DNA of 64,000 bases, taken from contig CM059971.1 in NCBI GenBank assembly GCA_030490835.1, positions 120,188,564 to 120,252,563 on the forward strand. The letters run 5' to 3'. Positions 59,781 to 64,000 of the stretch are shown piece by piece. The notes under the pieces were generated by a model. That model saw nothing but the letters and a program-made list of their open reading frames with translations. It made no database searches and had not been told where the DNA came from. Position 1 is the stretch's first letter. Each line of letters opens with the position of its first letter. Both the position numbers and the translations under genes were made by a program. This DNA comes from Annona cherimola. Its lineage: Eukaryota; Streptophyta; Magnoliopsida; Magnoliales; Annonaceae.

Positions 59781-60524
59781 TTGTTGCAAATGTCACCTAT
59801 TTCAAAAGAGAGTTATGATCCGTGGCACACAAAGTATGGGTGTAATGCTCGGGCTCTTGATATCATCTTTGACGGTCGTCGTGTGGCTTCGGGTGGCGAC
59901 GTCCTTGCTCGAGCTAGGGTTGCTAGCGGCGCGCATTGAAGACTTTTCTTCATCTTTGCTTCCTTGTTGGCCAACTTGTACTTTTGTAAATCTTGAATGC
60001 TTGTATGCTCCATTTTTTGAATGTAAAGCCGTGTGAATACCGGCTCATTTTTTTTGGAGGATGTGTCTATATGATTTGTTGCCTTTGCGGGGTATAGATC
60101 TTGTAAAATTCCTCTTCTTGACGTCCCTTGTAATGCTTTGGTCATTTGTAGGCCGTAAGCCATTAGAAATTCTGCATAAGGGCTGTTGTGCGTCCATTAT
60201 ATACATAGACCTAAAAACTTTTCAGGTCAGTCAGCGTCCTCCATGATTTCCCCGATTTTCCTGCTGAAATCCGAATTTTGCGGGATTTCTTCGTACCCCC
60301 CAGATTTTGCGCTGCCAAGACCGTGATTCACGCTGCCAAGATCGTACTTTTCAGATTTTGTACGATTTTGACCGTACTTTCAAGATTTTGCACGATTTTT
60401 GGATTTTCTCGTCCGTCCGGCTCAAAATTTCTTTCCCATATTTTCTGCACTTGTCTTTCAAGGCTACGGGGTTGCTACGGGTGTCTAGAAGTTTGCCTTG
60501 CGAGGGCGCTGTGGAACCATTTTC

Positions 60525-62633
60525 TCATGTAGCTTTGCCTCCCGGGTCCCAAACTTTGTTTGATGTAGGGTTGAACATGATATAAAAGTCGTTTGTGTCC
60601 TTTTTCTTCAAAACCGCCTGCCCCCATGCTTCGGGATGATGTAGATGCATTTTTCTCCACCTTTTCCTCTTCAGCCTTCGTTTGTAATTTTTTCTTTGTA
60701 TCTTGAACTTAATGCTTCTCTGACATGCGACTTTGGTAGGTTGCCCCCATGCTTCTCTGGCATGCCCCCAGTCTTTTGCTTTTTGTGCACTTTTTGCCCC
60801 CTGTGAAATATTGTCTTCATTGGTTGTTGGTATTTTTCCTGCCAAGCTGGATGGAAAGACTGTCTGGTAGCCATTTTGAAATATCCCCTGTGGATGTGTT
60901 GACAGAGATGTATTTGTGACGGTGGGTTGATAGATGATGGTTGTGTGCCCTGCGCATTCTGCGGCTTCCGGGGCTAACCTTGTTGGCTGTTCGACTTCGT
61001 CGACATTGCCTGTGTTGATGACGGTTTGTTGAGGCATTTTAAATGCCTCTGCTTGATTGTCTGTGTGAGGGATAACTTCATTTGTGACTTGTAGATGATC
61101 TTTTCCATTTGGCTTTTCTTGTGCAGAAATTTCTTGAAATTTGTACTCCTTGGCTAGCTCTTCCTTTTCTGAGGTATTTGTATGCTTTGTCGATAAGATT
61201 AATATTTCACCTTCCGTGGCCGGGCATGGTTGTGTAGAAGATGATGACAATGATTGCTTTAGAGAAGTGTAAGGAGCTTTGAGATTTTCTTCTGCATTTT
61301 TAGACTGCGGGCATGTTGGTTGGTTAACTTGGATGAAGATATTTTCTGAGAAAAAGTGAGGCAAAGTGGGTTGACTCACTACTTTGGGTGGAGCTCCCGG
61401 GTTTGTAGGAAAAGTATTTGAGGATGTTCTTTGGACAATAGGAGGTTTATGTGAAATAAGATCCTTTTGCATAGGCTTGACAGGTTTTCCCAATAAAATG
61501 ACTGGCTCAACCCATTTTTTTTGAAGGGTGATCGGGTTGGCATTTCGGCCTTGTAAAGTGACAGGAGCATCATGGGGTTGGACTTTTGTTATGAATATAG
61601 AGGGGTCAAAGGTTTTGGCATTACCCTTGACAAAATTGACTTCCATACCGATGTCCGCCATTTGAGATGTCCGGCTTGCTTGTTCAAGATGAATAGCATT
61701 CCCCTGTTGTGGCCATGGGGAGATGGAGCCATATCTGATTCCCGCCTCTACTTGGTCCCCGGCTTGTAGGAGTTGAGTGAAGTTGACATAAGGGTGAGAG
61801 ATGAGGTAGCCCGCGATGCTCGGGTGTGTTGAGTTGATGATGATGGAGATTTGCTCATCCAACGGCAATGAGCTTTTCATCTTCGCCGCCAAGGCACGCC
61901 ATCTAGCCACGTACTCTGAGAACGTTTCATCCTCTTCTTGCTTGAGTGCTTCGAGATCGGCCCTTTTGGGAGCCGTGTTTAGCATATATGAAAAGCGGTC
62001 CATGAAGGCTAAGGAGAGTTGTTCCCATGTTTTAATTAACTGGTAATCAAGTGACGTGTACCATTCCAAGGCGTCTTTCTTTAAGCTATGTTGGAATAGC
62101 CTTATCAAAACTTCTTCGCTTTTTACCAAGGGGTAGAGGATACCGCAAAAGGCCTTGAGATGAGCCCTTGGGCATGAGTCTCCCTCATATGCGGGTAAAG
62201 CTGGGATTTTGAACTTCTCGGGTAACTTGATGTCGGGGAACGGGCATAGGTCTTCTATTTTGGCCGAGGGTAGGCCCTCCCCTTGATGTTGTCGAATTCG
62301 CTCCTCCATTTCTTTTAGTTGATTTTGGAGTTGGTCTTTGAGGTTTTGGATTTCATCGCGGCCTTGTTCTAAGACCACCTCCTCTTCTTTATAATGATCA
62401 TTCCTTGACTTGTGGGAAGATTGTTGAGGTCCTCCATCTTGCTCCATGTTCGGGTTTTGAGAATAAAATGGTGGTGTAGCCGTATTCTGGACACCAATTA
62501 GAGGTTGTTTCATGTTTGACAGAGCTTCTTCCAACTTTTGCATCCTCTTGTCCATGGCCGCCATATAAGATTCAATGGACTGTTCAAGCTGGTGATCCCG
62601 ATCTTCGTGGCGTGAGGATTGCTCGAACTCCAT
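60525..62633 (-). CDS. Retrotransposon Gag polyprotein (Ty3/gypsy-like), no pol
   Basis: A 702-residue structural protein that would package the element RNA into virus-like particles. The N-terminus is charged with coiled-coil tendency (about 1-45 and 85-120). The retrotransposon gag core runs from about residue 140 to 300, with KFKIPALPAYEGDSCPRAHL, EWYTSLDYQLIKTWEQLSLA, and DETFSEYVARWRALAAK. The C-terminal half is low-complexity, rich in Pro, Gln, Thr and Lys. I see no CCHC zinc knuckle, no protease Asp-Thr/Ser-Gly motif and no reverse transcriptase. The frame is completely open, consistent with a young and possibly active copy that depends on enzymes from another element. The class (Tat/Ogre-like) is inferred from the gag core. 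Confidence 0.85.
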   Translation of the reverse strand: MEFEQSSRHEDRDHQLEQSIESYMAAMDKRMQKLEEALSNMKQPLIGVQNTATPPFYSQNPNMEQDGGPQQSSHKSRNDHYKEEEVVLEQGRDEIQNLKDQLQNQLKEMEERIRQHQGEGLPSAKIEDLCPFPDIKLPEKFKIPALPAYEGDSCPRAHLKAFCGILYPLVKSEEVLIRLFQHSLKKDALEWYTSLDYQLIKTWEQLSLAFMDRFSYMLNTAPKRADLEALKQEEDETFSEYVARWRALAAKMKSSLPLDEQISIIINSTHPSIAGYLISHPYVNFTQLLQAGDQVEAGIRYGSISPWPQQGNAIHLEQASRTSQMADIGMEVNFVKGNAKTFDPSIFITKVQPHDAPVTLQGRNANPITLQKKWVEPVILLGKPVKPMQKDLISHKPPIVQRTSSNTFPTNPGAPPKVVSQPTLPHFFSENIFIQVNQPTCPQSKNAEENLKAPYTSLKQSLSSSSTQPCPATEGEILILSTKHTNTSEKEELAKEYKFQEISAQEKPNGKDHLQVTNEVIPHTDNQAEAFKMPQQTVINTGNVDEVEQPTRLAPEAAECAGHTTIIYQPTVTNTSLSTHPQGIFQNGYQTVFPSSLAGKIPTTNEDNISQGAKSAQKAKDWGHAREAWGQPTKVACQRSIKFKIQRKNYKRRLKRKRWRKMHLHHPEAWGQAVLKKKDTNDFYIMFNPTSNKVWDPGGKAT

Positions 62634-62876
62634 CCTAGCTGCTCTCTATCTGGTAACCACGGCGCTTCGATCCACGGTTGACTTGCTTCGCCTTCAAACT
62701 ATGGTGAAGAACCTGAGCAATCAATAAAAGTGATTAGTACTTGTAAACAAATAATAAGGAGATCAACCTTTGGATGAATGCTTGCAAGTCCACGTCCTTT
62801 TGTGTTCTTTTCCAATTTTATGTGTTTTAAGTTCCACGCGTGAGAATGTTCAAGGTCCACGGGTTCGGGTTTGCCT

Positions 62877-63030
62877 GAGGCGTCTCTGGAGAAGTGACCA
62901 GTTCACTTGAAGCGTGTCTGGAAGAGGACCAGTTCTCTTGAAGCGTGTCTGGAAGAATGACCAGTTCGCTTGAAGAGTGTCTGGAGAAAGACCAGTTCGC
63001 TTGAAGCGTGTCTGGAAGCGTGACCAGAAA
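62877..63030 (-). repeat. Tandem repeat in the retroelement leader, period about 36 bp
   Basis: Four to five units with the core CCAGTTCGCTTGAAGCGTGT lie between the primer-binding site and gag. Such leader arrays may hold RNA structure or a packaging signal; that role is inference. Confidence 0.75.
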
Positions 63031-63360
63031 ACACTCAGGTTATGGAAAAGAAGTGATTTTTACGCCGGATTTAACATTAATTAGCTTCATTCTTGCTGGA
63101 AGTTGTTCCTTTTGGCTCGTATTAGGTGCCTTGACAGTCACAAGGCGGTATCCAGCAGGTCTTCACGAGTTCTGCTCGTTTTTTTGAGCTGGACGCCTCT
63201 GGACCTAAAAACTTTTTAGGTCTCTGCGCGATTTGGGCAGAAACTTCAGAAACACGCTGCCAGAAGACGGAAACTCCCCTGCAACTCGCTGTCCAGCGTG
63301 GACAGAGCTCCGTTCTCCCGATTTTCACCCCCTTGCGCTTGATGTAGACCAACAATGCCG

Positions 63361-63378
63361 TCCCCAGTGGAGTCGCCA
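63361..63378 (-). other. Primer-binding site
   Basis: The minus strand reads TGGCGACTCCACTGGGGA, three bases after the 5' LTR. The leading TGG pairs with the CCA end of a tRNA. I have not assigned the tRNA. Confidence 0.75.
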
Positions 63379-63381
63379 AGC

Positions 63382-64000
63382 TGTAGCACCCGCCGTGAGC
63401 ACTACGGTGGGCTCGGAATGGTTTCCCGGGCCTTGAAAATGTGGATCGTGTTGAAAAGCAACGTGGACTTAGATTTCCTGCATTCACATGGGGTAAAACG
63501 CATTAGGCTTCATATCTTTTAGGAAAGTTGGCGTGTGAGTATTTTCTCGTGATTTCGGCAGCATAACGGCTAAGACGGGGCTTTCCGTACACGGGTCAAG
63601 TCACAAATCCGGCAGCATAACGGCAGCGTATTATGCTGGGATCCGTGGACCCGCGTGCACCCACCTTGCCGGGGCGTTAACTCAAACACGCATACACAAA
63701 AATAAAGAAAAACGGAGTCGCCACTGATCTTTAAAGGGAGATCAGACCCTGTTTAAAGAAATAAGGCACTAATAATACAGAGATCGGGTTCCGGCCTACG
63801 GATTGAAGCAAATATGGAGAAATCTGCCAACCCGAGGCGGTTTACACGGCGTGAAAGGGGGTAAAATGAAAGATTTGAGAGAATGGGAGAGATGGAAAGG
63901 GGAAAATGGGGAAGAGAGGCGTGGAGCGTGTAGACTGGGAAAACCGGGATGCCGGGGCGTTGCTGCAGACTCTCGTCCTCCCCTTGGGATGTCTCTCTTC
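63382..64000 (-). repeat. 5' LTR of the retroelement, 619 bp inside the window
   Basis: Identical to 58346-58964 apart from one base. It is cut by the right edge of the window. Confidence 0.92.

Larger units (their letters stand above)
58346..64000 (-). mobile_element. Young Gag-only LTR retroelement, minus strand, truncated by the window
   Basis: The order on the minus strand is: 5' LTR (63382 to beyond 64000), primer-binding site, leader, gag, an untranslated region with T/G-rich low complexity, polypurine tract, 3' LTR (58346-59562). The two LTRs match over the 619 comparable bases with no gap and one substitution (58883 versus 63919), so insertion is recent. The interior is 3.8 kb and has no protease, reverse transcriptase, RNase H or integrase. 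This agrees with the non-autonomous TR-GAG type. The five bases before the left LTR are TATAT; the partner target duplication lies outside the window. Confidence 0.92.

Noticed and set aside
59557..59796. Lysine-rich and phenylalanine-rich frames in the retroelement
   Set aside because: They arise from a T/G and CTTT low-complexity tract.
60525..62633. Gag protein as part of an integrated plant virus
   Set aside because: LTRs, primer-binding site and polypurine tract define an LTR retroelement; no movement, coat or envelope-like frame is present.

Overview
This is nuclear DNA from a flowering plant, probably a woody dicot or magnoliid; the species cannot be told from the sequence. The evidence is four plant genes (two with many GT-AG introns), chloroplast-type N-termini, and long AT-rich intergenic DNA full of small transposons, one SINE and an LTR retroelement. 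No tRNA, rRNA, CRISPR array or prokaryotic feature was seen.

Layout. 1-2540: a broken copy of the 5' end of an isopropylmalate isomerase gene, plus a second inverted fragment of its first exon. 2541-15900: transposon-rich DNA with a gene-carrying hAT-type element (4491-6372), a MULE that has captured pieces of two host genes (9163-11275), a larger inverted-repeat element (about 11560-13175) and a near-perfect hairpin MITE (14926-15336). 16028-23485, minus strand: the intact 14-exon gene for the large subunit of 3-isopropylmalate dehydratase (leucine synthesis, plastid). Its 5' flank to about 25110 is the parent of the copy at 228-2540, and a further matching patch at 26470-26655 pairs with 6520-6690. 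25110-39800: intergenic transposon territory with a second hAT-type element (27330-29047), more MULE-type hairpin MITEs, an RNase H relic and an unexplained GC-rich island.

39820-40500, minus strand: an intronless DREB2D-like AP2/ERF transcription factor. 44098-51347, plus strand: the complete 19-exon gene for 7-hydroxymethyl chlorophyll a reductase (chlorophyll cycle). 53094-54767, minus strand: an intronless MUR3-type xyloglucan galactosyltransferase, convergent with the previous gene. 55535-55839: a tRNA-derived SINE. 58346 to the window end: a very young LTR retroelement that encodes only Gag (minus strand).

The four host genes serve unrelated processes (leucine synthesis, stress transcription, chlorophyll turnover, cell-wall synthesis) and show no functional clustering. 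The most unusual content is in the mobile and duplicated DNA: gene capture by two transposon classes, a disrupted and partly inverted paralogue of a working gene, and a family of CCCGGG-centred foldback elements with 9-10 bp target duplications.
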